From: Beroe ovata
Lineage: Eukaryota; Ctenophora; Nuda; Beroida; Beroidae
DNA: 34,351 bases
Direction: 5' to 3'
Assembly (NCBI GenBank): GCA_946803715.1
Contig: CAMPET010000040.1
Location: 364,696 to 399,046 of the forward strand
The position numbers and the translations under genes are program-made. Numbering within the stretch: position 1 is the stretch's first letter; the number at the start of each line of letters is the position of its first letter. Shown one piece after another: positions 19,549 through 30,053 of the stretch. The notes below the pieces were generated by a model that ran no database searches, was not told the DNA's origin, and saw only the letters and a list, made by a program, of their open reading frames with translations.

Positions 19549-22171
19549 CTACTCCTGGACAGAAAACGGTCCATTGTCGGGTTGCTCCACGCCCTCCCCG
19601 ACAATAGCTTGCTGGGTGGACAGAGGGTCTGGACACGACATCTCCCTTCTCCATATCTCATCCCGGACCGGAACACCTGTGTAAAGGTGGGGGTTTAGGG
19701 AGGGATTACTCCCTTCCCTCGCCCGCGGGATTTTGTTATCCCTGATGATAATACTCCCTCACTGACGGGATTTTATCATCTCTGACGATTATTAAACATT
19801 CTTGCGCGGCGCGACGCGAGAGGGAGAAATCCTACAAGTGTGGGAGGTTGCTTAGTTGAGAGATTTAGTTGAGGGATGTGTGATGATGAACAAGGAGATG
19901 GCAGGAGATGAAGTGGAGCTGGGGTACATCTTGGATCTGGTCGAAAGAATTTTGAGTTACCATGGTCGAACGGTCAACCCATTAAATTGATTGGTCGTCC
20001 GGAGAACAACTGATCATGCACTTACCCAGTGATTGACAGTGCTTGGTGTAAGCACTACCCGTGCTGCACGGTATGGGGTACCCCTCCGTCAACATGTCAA
20101 CATAGCAATAATCTGAGGAATGAGTGCGCTGTAAATAACTCGTGACGGGTGATATTTTGAGTGATCAAGTTTGTGTGGGACTTTGGATGACCAAGTGATC
20201 CAATACATTTCTGACATGATACATCCAAACATTTTGATCAAAAACGATCCAAAATGACCAAGTGATCTAATAAATTTTTGACATCATACATCTAAACATT
20301 CAGATCAAAAACACCCCCACTACATCCAAGAATAATAAACATACCGACAAGGCAAGCCTCGTAGAAGATGTTCAGATCGAGAGTAGAGTGACACTTGAAA
20401 AGCTCCTGATTGTCCACTAGCTCTTGACACGCAGCACGGGCCTCTTCATTCTTCCTGGAAACGGAATCCATGGTTTTCAAGAGGAGGGCTGGAAAGTTGG
20501 CAACAGCAAGACATTTATACGTCGGAAACTAAAGCAAGACACTTACACGTCGGAAACGTCTCACGTAGAAGCTAAGAATTTCAATAGGTATTCGACGGTT
20601 CTACGGATTTATTCAGAACACCAGCATTTTCTCAGTCAATATATAATACTGAACCTGTAATCATTGCCGCACGGCAATCTTCTGGAGTCCGGATGAGAGA
20701 TATGTTGGGGGTACTGACAATAGTTTCCCCTGTCTACTTTCCATTGGTATGCTAGAGCCTCCACCCCGGATAGACCAGTCGATTTGACGTCATTTCCTGG
20801 GGACATAATATGCCCCGATTAACATTCTTAACTTAGTTTTGAGGGAGGGAAGCCGAAAGGACATCGAATCTCATATAGGGGACATATATCAAGATTCTAC
20901 ATTCACAAGAGTTCTTCAATCTTGACAAGAAGAACTCTGATTAAGTTTATCTAGAAGTAGAACTAGAGCTAATATCTAGAATCATGATTCTATATTAACT
21001 TCTGATTAGAAGAACTCTCTCCCTCACCTATCTCCCTCATCTGATCATTCTCATTGTCCTGGTTACCGTCATTGTTCCCACAGAGACCACACGTTTCTCC
21101 TGCCAAAGCAGTGGGTCTTGAGCTTCAAGAGAAAAAACATGACTCCCGAATTATGCTAGTCTTATAGGTTTCAACATGGAAACTAGGTCAGAATTTTAGG
21201 GTAAAGTTCCAAAGTCTGTCCTCATTGGGTACCTATCCTACCAACCTTCGTTCACGGTATCATCAATGGTGATGAGCAATCCTGCAAAACCGTCGTAGGT
21301 CAACATCACCCCCTCATCAGTCAGGGTGATTGTTAGGTAGAGACCGTCAAAGAACACATCCATGTGCCCAATCTGGAATCCCTCGCTCTGGGTAATTCGA
21401 TGAGTAAAATTTTAGTACCCCTTTTCTGCCCGGGAGTAGTTAATTCCAGATTGATTGATTCATTGCTCGTCGACATATCGTTCCGGCACAAAAATCATTC
21501 GTGGGAGCAGAATTACAAACCTGTTTGTAAGCTATCTTCTTCCCCATATGGTTGATAACCCAGCCACGCCCAATTAGAATAGCATCCTGAGCTCCGTTAC
21601 GGTTGTGGAATACGGTAATGTGCTCCAGATATGTACCTGATAGTATGATATTAGTACCACTTATGAAATCAGAGACTTGACACCAGTTTGGCTGAAGGTT
21701 GACGCTACTATAGTTGACAAATGACAAAATTGACTCACAGTACGTTTGACACCACTTATATCGATAAATAAAATGAGTGTCTTATTGAGTTATTGACACC
21801 ACGTCTTATTGACACGATTTTGACTTATTGACACCACTTACCGCTCCCACACTCCGAAAACTCTCCATACACAATCCAAGACATGTCGACACAATCCATA
21901 GCCAAGACGTGGGTACAAGAACCACCAAACTTGAATTTCAGCCCTGAGTATGTGAAGGGTTATGAGCACGATTTGAATAGGTAAAATTGATTTTAGTTCG
22001 AAAGATTTTGATGCACTGAACTAGAATGTAGAAGAGGACCGACCAAACTCATGATCTCTTACCATCAAAAGTAATGACGTTTGGGTCTCCAAAAATGTTG
22101 CAAGCTTTCCTGGATGGCTCCACGAACACAAGTCCACTTAGGATTAAGACAGCGAGGGCAAGGGAGTTCAT
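19549..22171 (-). CDS. secreted VWD-C8 domain protein, complete
   Basis: Eight exons: 22063-22171, 21842-21943, 21521-21636, 21246-21387, 21028-21099, 20345-20488, 20026-20112, 19549-19676. Phases agree at every junction and give about 300 aa. Residues 1-20 are a signal peptide (MNSLALAVLILSGLVFVEPS). A von Willebrand factor type D domain follows: CNIFGDPNVITFDG at its start, a central half with the usual cysteines, and the diagnostic CGLCGNNDGN near its end. A C8 domain comes next (ARAACQELV, then FKCH, FYEACLVDYC, AYTKHC), then a short tail to TAG. Large relatives (mucins, vitellogenins, SCO-spondin, zonadhesin) repeat this module; here it stands alone with no TIL domain, EGF or membrane anchor. 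Likely an extracellular matrix, mucus or yolk-type component; the role is inferred. Confidence 0.9.
20188..20312. repeat. 58-bp tandem repeat in VWD gene intron
   Basis: Two diverged copies of a segment starting TGACCAAGTGATC and ending GATCAAAAAC (20188-20245 and 20255-20312), in the intron between exons 6 and 7. Confidence 0.8.
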
Positions 22172-22625
22172 GGTTAAAAATTCACAATTTCAAAATAGGA
22201 AAAGTGGGGATTTGTGTCAGAGATTTTTGCAGAGATTTTTGGAAATAATTTACAGTACTTTGAAGAGTTAGTACATGGTGACACTCTAATTTTCAATGAT
22301 CACGTGATAGTTATAGTGTGCAGACTTTGCAAGTACTTTCAGAATCGTCAGGATTAGGACATCAAAAAGGCAGATGTTGGGTCATCATAAAATTAAAAAA
22401 TGGACAAATTTATTCAATTCAATACTCCTCAATCAATAACAAACTAAAAATATATTCCTTCAGCATTTATTTCTTCACAGTCGGCAGTCTTGCAGATGGC
22501 AGCGAGCAAAACATTTCTCTTTCCTGATTCATATTGCAATTATCTTTCAGTTGCACAGAGTATAATTATGATGAATTATCAAACCATCGTTCAAGTTTCA
22601 CACAATTTCCACTTGATGTTCAAGT
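22172..22625. other. intergenic, nothing seen
   Basis: AT-rich spacer between two minus-strand genes: the stop of the Ser/Pro-rich gene to the ATG of the VWD gene. It presumably holds the VWD promoter and the upstream gene's 3' UTR; no clear TATA box or other element stands out. Confidence 0.5.
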
Positions 22626-23513
22626 TCAGTGAAAGTTTCTCCCACACAGCCCAAATTCAGACGTCGTCGTGGAAGAATGCTTACCCCTCAGTTCAGGTCT
22701 GACAAACGCACACACCACGCACTCCTCACTACACTTCCTCCTCTCTTCATACAACGGTGACAGAGACACGGACAATGGTCGCTTCATCGGTGATCCTAGA
22801 GATGCGTTCTTCACCCTCATTACAGCAGGTGACGGTGCTATTTGTGGGTGATCAGGTGGCGATGGAGAGGTGGCGCTGATATAGGACGCCGGGGCGGCTA
22901 GCACCCCTAAACTCGTCTTCTTGATGGCTTGCCGGGCGGTGGCTCGGAACAGCGCTGCCGCGTTCATCACAGGCTCGGATGCGGAATGCGCGAGGTGACC
23001 ACGTGGCATTGCAGGAGGTCCAGACACACGATACGGACTGTTCCGGGGATCACGTGATGGCGAGTTGACACGGGCGGCGGCGGCATTGTTGTCGATGGAG
23101 CCACGTGGCGTGATCACAGCGCTCCTCCGGCTAAATCCCGGTGTGGAGACGGGGGAGCTCGTGGGTGTGGAGGAGAACAACCAGGGTTTGGAGCAGGGCG
23201 GAGGGGTGGAGCCGAGACTCGGGGATCCGCGACATTTGCTCTTCTTCAGGGATTCCGTGGACTCGACACTGTCACGGAAGTAGAACGGAGCAGATTTGCT
23301 CCGCTTCGCACCCAAACCAAAGATAACACGACGTTTCGACCGATCTCCGAACCGGCAGCAACGATCTTTGAAGTTCTTCAATTTCTGTATCGTCTGAGGA
23401 CTCGGACTGGGGATCTTGAGTTTTTGCAACGCTTGCGGGGATGGAGCAGCAAGTTTGAACTTCTGGAAAGCCTGGGCGCTAGGCGTGGGAATTTTGACCT
23501 CAAAATCAAACAT
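22626..23513 (-). CDS. intronless Ser/Pro-rich protein with 13-residue repeats
   Basis: A single 295-codon ORF, much GC-richer than its surroundings. Residues 7-45 are three 13-residue repeats: KIPTPSAQAFQKF, KLAAPSPQALQKL, KIPSPSPQTIQKL. A basic patch follows (FKDRCCRFGDRSKRRV), then a long disordered region full of SP/TP sites (GSPSLGSTPPP, TSSPVSTPGF, SPSRDPRNSPY). A Cys-containing stretch near the end reads CSEECVVCAFVRPE. A TATATAT lies at 23664-23672 and a TGACGTAC (CRE-like) at 23597-23604, consistent with a start near 23640. Proline-directed phosphorylation is likely. No known domain; function unknown. Confidence 0.75.
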   Translation of the reverse strand: MFDFEVKIPTPSAQAFQKFKLAAPSPQALQKLKIPSPSPQTIQKLKNFKDRCCRFGDRSKRRVIFGLGAKRSKSAPFYFRDSVESTESLKKSKCRGSPSLGSTPPPCSKPWLFSSTPTSSPVSTPGFSRRSAVITPRGSIDNNAAAARVNSPSRDPRNSPYRVSGPPAMPRGHLAHSASEPVMNAAALFRATARQAIKKTSLGVLAAPASYISATSPSPPDHPQIAPSPAVMRVKNASLGSPMKRPLSVSLSPLYEERRKCSEECVVCAFVRPELRGKHSSTTTSEFGLCGRNFH

Positions 23514-24959
23514 CGCTCCCGAACAACTGCCTTCCTGTCGCCGTCGAGAATATTAAATACCAGAGAGAGCCTGCGGGAAACCCGCGATAAAACAGCTGAC
23601 GTACGATTACAAAGATCCTGCAGTTCTCGGTCACAAGGAAGAACCTCAGCCAGGAGAGACACGTATATATATGAGAAAGGGAGTACCGACAAAGTTGACG
23701 CAGTTCTATCTCACTTCCCGAAATCAATGTTATATGTTGCTCGTAAATTTAAACAACAACAACAACAACAACCCTCACTATATATATTTCCAGAGAGAAT
23801 ATTTTCTCTCTCTACAGGGCGTGTAGTAGAAGTGCTATATAGTTTTTGTAGTTGTCAGGGGTACACTGTAAAGCTTCCAGTTATTTGCCCGTATATCAGC
23901 AGAGAGATAAATGTATAGAGGGAGAGAAATGGAAGCTTATCCCAAAGTTGACGAGAGAGACTAGCGAGGGAGAGACGCACGATATTCATATCCGTGATTC
24001 GTCCAGATCACACCACGTGATTGTTTTAGAATTGGTCACGTGATGCCCAACTGTTAACACGTTGCACTATGATATATACATGTGTGCGTGGAGAACTACA
24101 GAAAGCAGCTGATTCCGAATAATAATCGCTGACGGAAATGTCGGAAGGACGGCTGCGATCATATCGGAATGTGATCAGTTTCCGGCCGGAGGAATGTGGG
24201 ATCGAAAGGCTGCAGCAGATCGGTGTTGACAACCGGCACGTGTTCCTACGGCGACAGTTGCAAAGTTATTTCCCCCTTTGCAAAGTTATTTCCGGATTTC
24301 TGAGTACTTGCCACTCGATGTGTTAATACATATATTACGGTTGATATATAAGCTTGCGGCAACTACTTGAGTTAATGAGAATGTAATTGATGGTTCCATC
24401 ATGACAATTGCAGTTGCCATGTGCCATGTGACGTTATCGAGTGACGCCATAGTTCAGAGTTGCTCTGGAGCTTAATACCACAGGTGGCAGAAGAAAATCC
24501 CAACTATGGAACTACGATTAAGAGATGGAGGATCAGGAGTAGCAGCGCTAGATATTTTCAGGTTTTGAAAATTATAAGACTGATTATGGACCAACATAAT
24601 TCTATCTTAATTTACATAAAGTTTAATGAAAATAAATAATGCAAATAAATCACGGTTACTCCAGGGGGGCTTAAAACTCACCCCGATAAAAGTGAGGGAT
24701 GAATTCTGCAAAAAGGAAAATGCCAAAACCGAATTGATGATTTTGGTTAACATGATCATATTTTTTGGGAATAACTTTAATAAATACCACTTTTCGATGC
24801 TATGATACAATTATCATAGTCCTTGGCAGTCAGGATGTATACAACCGCACCAACATGAGAAAATCATAATGCCCAAATATGGTATTTCCTATATATGGTA
24901 TTGTCCATATATAGAAATAGCTGAACAACACAGTCCATACCAACAGGAGACTCACCTCT
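23514..24959. other. intergenic, promoter-side of Ser/Pro-rich gene
   Basis: Contains the TATA-like site noted above, a CAA run (23754-23771), two CACGTG cores (about 24014 and 24038) and a direct repeat of TTTGCAAAGTTATTTCC around 24260-24297. No gene is supportable. The right part is the 3' flank of the VRK gene. Confidence 0.5.
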
Positions 24960-27900
24960 TCAATTCCATGTCATGTAACCTGTATCAGACTTTGCGAGTC
25001 CAGTCCTGAGAATCCCAATAATCTCGGAGTAATTCGGACTATCTTCGTATCCCAGGTTGAAAGCGTAGCTCAGGTAGCTTTTTAGAGCTGAAAAATAGGA
25101 AATAACACCATTTTCATAACGAAAATATTCAAAAAGGCGCGTCATGAACTTACAAAATCGCATCTTACAAGCGATATTGTTCGAATAATATTTACCTTTC
25201 CAGGGCTTAGAACTGAGATTGGCCAGGCCCAAGCTATCTTCTAACAGATCAGAACTTTTCTTTTCGTACCTAGAACAAGGAAAATTGTTCCTTCAAACAC
25301 TCCTTCTCAACTGGTAAGAGGACGAACAAGATGCAATGATTCTACCAAGGTCGCAAGTTGTCTCATCCGGACCTCCCTCACTAAACTCGGACACTCACTT
25401 GATCTTTTCAGATCTGATGTTGGTGTTGTTATCCCACTTGTACCACGGCAGATTGCCGCCCAGCCACTCAATCGCACAATACCCGAGAATCTGTAAATCA
25501 CCCCGACGTGACGGCTGTACTCCTGAGGAATAATAAGCACGTGATGTCTCATTATCACGTGATCTCCTTATAAGGAATAATCGCACAACCAATCAAAACC
25601 TTTGTGAGCGTCGATACTGGTGAACTCCTTTGTTCCGTTGTGAGCTTTTGCTGGTTCCTCCTTGTATTGTTTGTGGACACCGTCAAATGTATACTTGGCA
25701 GCGAGCCCAAAGTCTGCCAGGTAAACCTAGAACAGGGGAGTGGGGAAACCCTGTTATTTCCGGGTATAAGAAAGTAAGATCGGAATTAGAGTTGATAATA
25801 TGTTAAACTACTATCAGGGACTGCATGATATTGTACCGTAAATATGTGTGTTGAAAGTTAAAATATATTTGACTGAAACAGTTGTATCCCATGAATTAAA
25901 GTCTAGCTCATTGAATCTGTCAACAGTTATTGAGTTGAATGACTCCACTTATCCTAGAGTTGACTCATGAATAGCGCTAGAACAGGATTAGAACACGGTA
26001 TGCCTGTCTCAAAGACAACTGAATCTCAAAAATATTCCAGAAAAAGCCTATTTCTTTTTCATCGAAATTAGGGCAGTTATGATTTAGGAATATATCAAAA
26101 CCTCTTTAGACTTATTCTTGAGGAGAATATTGGCACTTTTGATATCAGCATGTACGTATCCAGCTTCATGAGTGTAGTGAAGCGCTTCCATCATTCTGAA
26201 ATAGTGAGATTAGCGGCGCGAAGGAATTAAAGAGTTGGGAAAGAAAGGGTGAAAAGAGAAGAAGCCTGGGTCATGAGTTGGAGAAGTTGAAAATTTGACA
26301 GAGACTGAAATGTCTTGCGAGGCAGAAATGGTGAAGGCTGCAGAGTGGTTCATGAAATTTCGGCCTGTCACAGAATATCTTTTCAACAGAAGTGTTTCGC
26401 GTCGCGCGCGGATACAATTTCTTGGACTTGGAGCGCGCGACGCGCGTGCAGATGCCTACAAATTGACTCTTTGGGCTCAACCCAACATTTAACCTAAACC
26501 CACCTAATGCAGAGCAGTATTGTTGTCTGGATGGAGAATTTCTTGTCACAAGACTCATGTTTCTTGACGAGGTCACCTTCAAACAGAGGCATGACCAGAT
26601 ACCTGGGAATTCCGGGGATTTGGTGCTAATTTCACAGTCTTGGATATAATCACCGGTATATAAATGGAGGACTTCAATCCAATATACCTGAACTTGACTT
26701 TATTCTCCATATGGATCCCGAATCCCAGCATTTCTGGTATACCGAGATATTTCAACTTATGGGAGGAACACCAAGTTTGGATTTGTTCCAATTTCCCGGC
26801 TCGTTGGTAGAAATGCATCTCTGAGAAGAGCGGGCCGTTGTCTTGAGGTTCCTGGGTGAACAAGTTGTCAAAATGACACAAATTGACACCATCATTGACA
26901 AGAAAATGCTTGATCGATTTGGAAGATTGTGCGCCAACGTGCACAAAACTTACTAACTTACTCCACGTTATTAACTTACCACTTTCATAACTGCTTTCAC
27001 GTTCCCACTGACTTCACTGACAATGTAGATAAACCCAAACCCACCGGAACCTAACACCTTTTCCAATTTGTACCTGCGGTATGAATTGGTATCTCAATTT
27101 GAAGAGCAACGGGCGCGAACCTGTGTTCAAGATTTCTCTGAGAAAGCATGATATGAATTATCAAAGAGGAATCGTGGCTTCAATAAACCAAGTTTTGCGA
27201 AGAAACTCACGATGTTTTTTGAGTAGAATTCGTAATGAGAGTCCCAACTTTTAGAGGGGGTACAGTCCCAGCTTTTGCCGGCCCTTTCTTTGGAGCAGGT
27301 TTTTTGATCTGGTCGATGTGAGAGTTACCATGGAGTGATTGGAGGTTGAGGAAAATGCTAATAACTTGATCAGCATTTTAAAAGAGCGTCATGAAGGGGA
27401 ACAATAAGTGAATGAGTTGCACCTTCACAACTTTAGATGTGATGGCCCCTTTTCTCTTCCCCGTGTTCATTCGATCTGGAATCAGTATAGGTTCTGAGGT
27501 AGTGGGGGCCGGGGGAACCCTTCTTTTGCGTTTTTCTGAGTAATTTATCCAGATTGTGAAAAAATATCAAAGGAATGATTGAAAAGGACAAAAGCAGGAT
27601 GAACAATGAAGAAGGAGGGAATGGGGATATAGATACCTGGGGGCTTGTCCACAGGTTTGGCCGCGCTCTTCGTCTTAGCAGACGATCTGAGGGACGGAAA
27701 TCTTGATAGTTTCAATGTGGATATCACGTTTCTCAACTTGATTGTCATGAAAAACAGGACCTACGTTCATTTTCAACGTTTTCATAACAATATACCTCGA
27801 ACGAGGATTCTTGGTCGATACCAGTTCATCGGAAGTGGATTCTCCACTCTTATCCAAATTCAGAGCAGCCGGGGGTGTGAGGAAAATTTCTCTACCCCCT

Positions 27901-29731
27901 CTCCCTTTTACCACCAGCTCGCCATCTTCAATAGTAGTCACTGTATCGGGCTTCAGTGCTGAAAAAGTTAGAAAATAGGACAAAATTGATACTCGAACCA
28001 CTGATTGGTGACTCTTACTTTTGCACAAGTCGTAGTCATACATCAATTTATTTTTGAACAACGCAGCACAAACCTGACGGCGGTGTAAAGTACGTAGATT
28101 CCCGAACTTTCCTCCTCCTTTCCGATATTCTTTTCTCTCCTCCTGCTGATGAAGGACTGGTAAACTCGGATGGTACCGAGTTCGATTGGGGTGGTGCTCG
28201 TGTCTTCTTGTCAGCCGTGAGATTCTCGGTGGCAGAGAGCGGCTTCCTGTTCTGCAGGGAATGAGTTTTACAGATAACAACAGAAAGGAAACCTCAGGAA
28301 AAGCTATGCTTATGCTGGAGTCCTATTTTAAAAAACGTTGAGATTTTTTCCTCGATATAATGCACGAGGAAAACACCGAACATGACTCACAGGACCAAGA
28401 AGTTCTGGTTCACTATCATCAGTATCCGATACTCTTATAGCCTTTTCCTTGATCCTAGGACTCTTCCGAGTTGGTGTTTCCCGGGGCAACGGTCGATTGG
28501 GCTGAGCATCGTCCGACCTGAGTCAGATAAGAAAATCATTTGATTGTTATGGAGAGAGATAATTGGCAGTCGAGATTCAGGGAAAAAAGAGGAAAGAACA
28601 CAATGATAATGGATTGAATAAATGACTCAAGGAAAAGGAATGATGTCTTATTTTACCCGTTTTCTTCTCCGACCGGCCGGGGTTTCTTTTTCGGTGGTTT
28701 ACGAGTCTTGGCAGTTCTTGCCTTGGCTGCTTCTTTCGCTGTGGAATAAGATGATCTTAGTCTTCGAGTAAATTACACTTGACACAAGATCAGCTCACTC
28801 AAAACGGAGAATGAGAAAAGTTTAGGGTCAAAGTGTCAGCAATAATTCTCATGTCGAGGGTGGTTAGGGACTGTGTTACAATTCCGAGAAAATAAACGGA
28901 TGGGTTGAGGTTTATCCAAGGTAGGGCAACATTTTCCCTGGTAACGACATTCCATTTCCACGTTTGATCGCTTAGCAAACAGTGCTTCGATCCCGAGCTA
29001 TAGTTTACTGACATATGGCTATATTACCGATTGGGAAGGCTAGGGAACGTGTAATCTTGTACAGAAGATAAAACACAATTGATAGAGTTCTACACATGTT
29101 CCCTCTCTTTTGAGATTGTGCTTTGACCTAACTTTGACTATTAGAAACAAGTTATTGACAACAAGTTATTTACAACAAATTATTGATATAGGGCCAAAAT
29201 CAGTGAGAAATGCAGCGGAAGTGAGAAAAATGCACTGTGACACGGATTAATGACCATAGTGGCAGTGAAAATGATAATTCATGACATCAACACTATCAGG
29301 ATAGTACTACTAATTGTATCTACGTATCAATCGGATAGAAAACGTATAGAAACTGATTTACTTGACCGTTACTATCAAACATGAGGGACGATCCATTCTA
29401 CTTTTTTCAAACTTGGTTTGATAACATAGAGATTAAAGATACCTGAAGTTGACGGCAATAAAACTGTGTCAGTAACGGGTTCCACTGTGTTTTTCCTGGT
29501 GACAGCTCTCTGCGGACTACGATCAATCTCATCATCCACAACTTCGATAACCTTCCTCCGCTTTGACCGTGTTCTACTCTGCTGATATTACAACGATGAA
29601 TAATGGTCAAGAGATCAATGTTTTGGGGGAAAAGCTCCATTGAAACACCGAATATTTACTTTTTTCAGTTCATCTTGCTCCCGTCTTTCCAATGCCTCCT
29701 TCAGCGACCATACTCCTTGGGGTACTGCCAT
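24960..29731 (-). CDS. VRK1: VRK-family Ser/Thr kinase with long basic N-terminal extension
   Basis: Seventeen exons in consistent phase, 645 aa: 29660-29731, 29443-29578, 28657-28738, 28391-28517, 28074-28251, 27796-27958, 27637-27701, 27423-27535, 27211-27308, 26980-27073, 26688-26851, 26504-26602, 26102-26195, 25600-25726, 25399-25522, 25196-25269, 24960-25087. Residues 1-345 or so are basic and disordered ([27 protein letters not shown]). The kinase follows: glycine loop GSGGFGFIY, lysine in AVMKV, VRK-specific [15 protein letters not shown] and KLKYLGIP, catalytic loop [16 protein letters not shown] in [22 protein letters not shown], then [17 protein letters not shown]. All catalytic residues are present, unlike VRK3. 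VRKs phosphorylate BAF, histones and p53 in the nucleus. The VRK1-type C-terminal tail is absent. Exon 2 has a NAGNAG acceptor (29578/29581). Confidence 0.9.
26364..26460. repeat. CGCG-rich dispersed element, copy 2
   Basis: Lies in a VRK intron. TGTCACAGAAT...TTTCGCGTCGCGCGCGGATACAATTTCTTGG...AGCGCGCGACGCGCG...ATGCCTAC matches 10828-10910 in block order and sequence. A looser CGCG cluster at 31188-31266 and a short one at 19803-19822 may be relatives. Confidence 0.6.
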
Positions 29732-30053
29732 CCAGCTAATTGACAGAAAATAGGTTAATTAAGGGGCGTTGTAATAGTAAAAGGGGTTAACATCGTTAAC
29801 ACGAGAATGATAATTGTGGCGGTTATAATTCATCAAGAAAAGGAGATTCGCGTGATGAGTACTCGAAGGAGTGCCAGTCTTAGTGTTCAATAAACAATCA
29901 ATCACGTAAATAACAACAAAACCACCATAACATATACGAACATTAATCAAAGTATCGGTTTAATATTTGTTCGTAAAACCCTAAGTCATAAAGTTGAAGA
30001 CCGTCTCTGGAATGATGCTGATTTGAGACAGAATCATCGACGTCTGGAGCGAC
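29732..30053. other. short spacer between NOMO stop and VRK ATG
   Basis: 322 bp separate two same-strand genes. An acceptor-like ttag lies only five bases upstream of the VRK ATG, so part of this may be a 5' UTR intron. Confidence 0.5.

Noticed and set aside
23424-23918. 164-codon plus-strand ORF
   Set aside because: Antisense to the 5' end and promoter of the Ser/Pro-rich gene and includes a CAA microsatellite; composition follows the opposite-strand gene.
28020-28073. In-frame segment [18 protein letters not shown] between two VRK exons
   Set aside because: Reads through in one phase, but the donor TCAG|gtttgt at 28074 and acceptor at 27958 join cleanly without it. Treated as intron, though retention would stay in frame.
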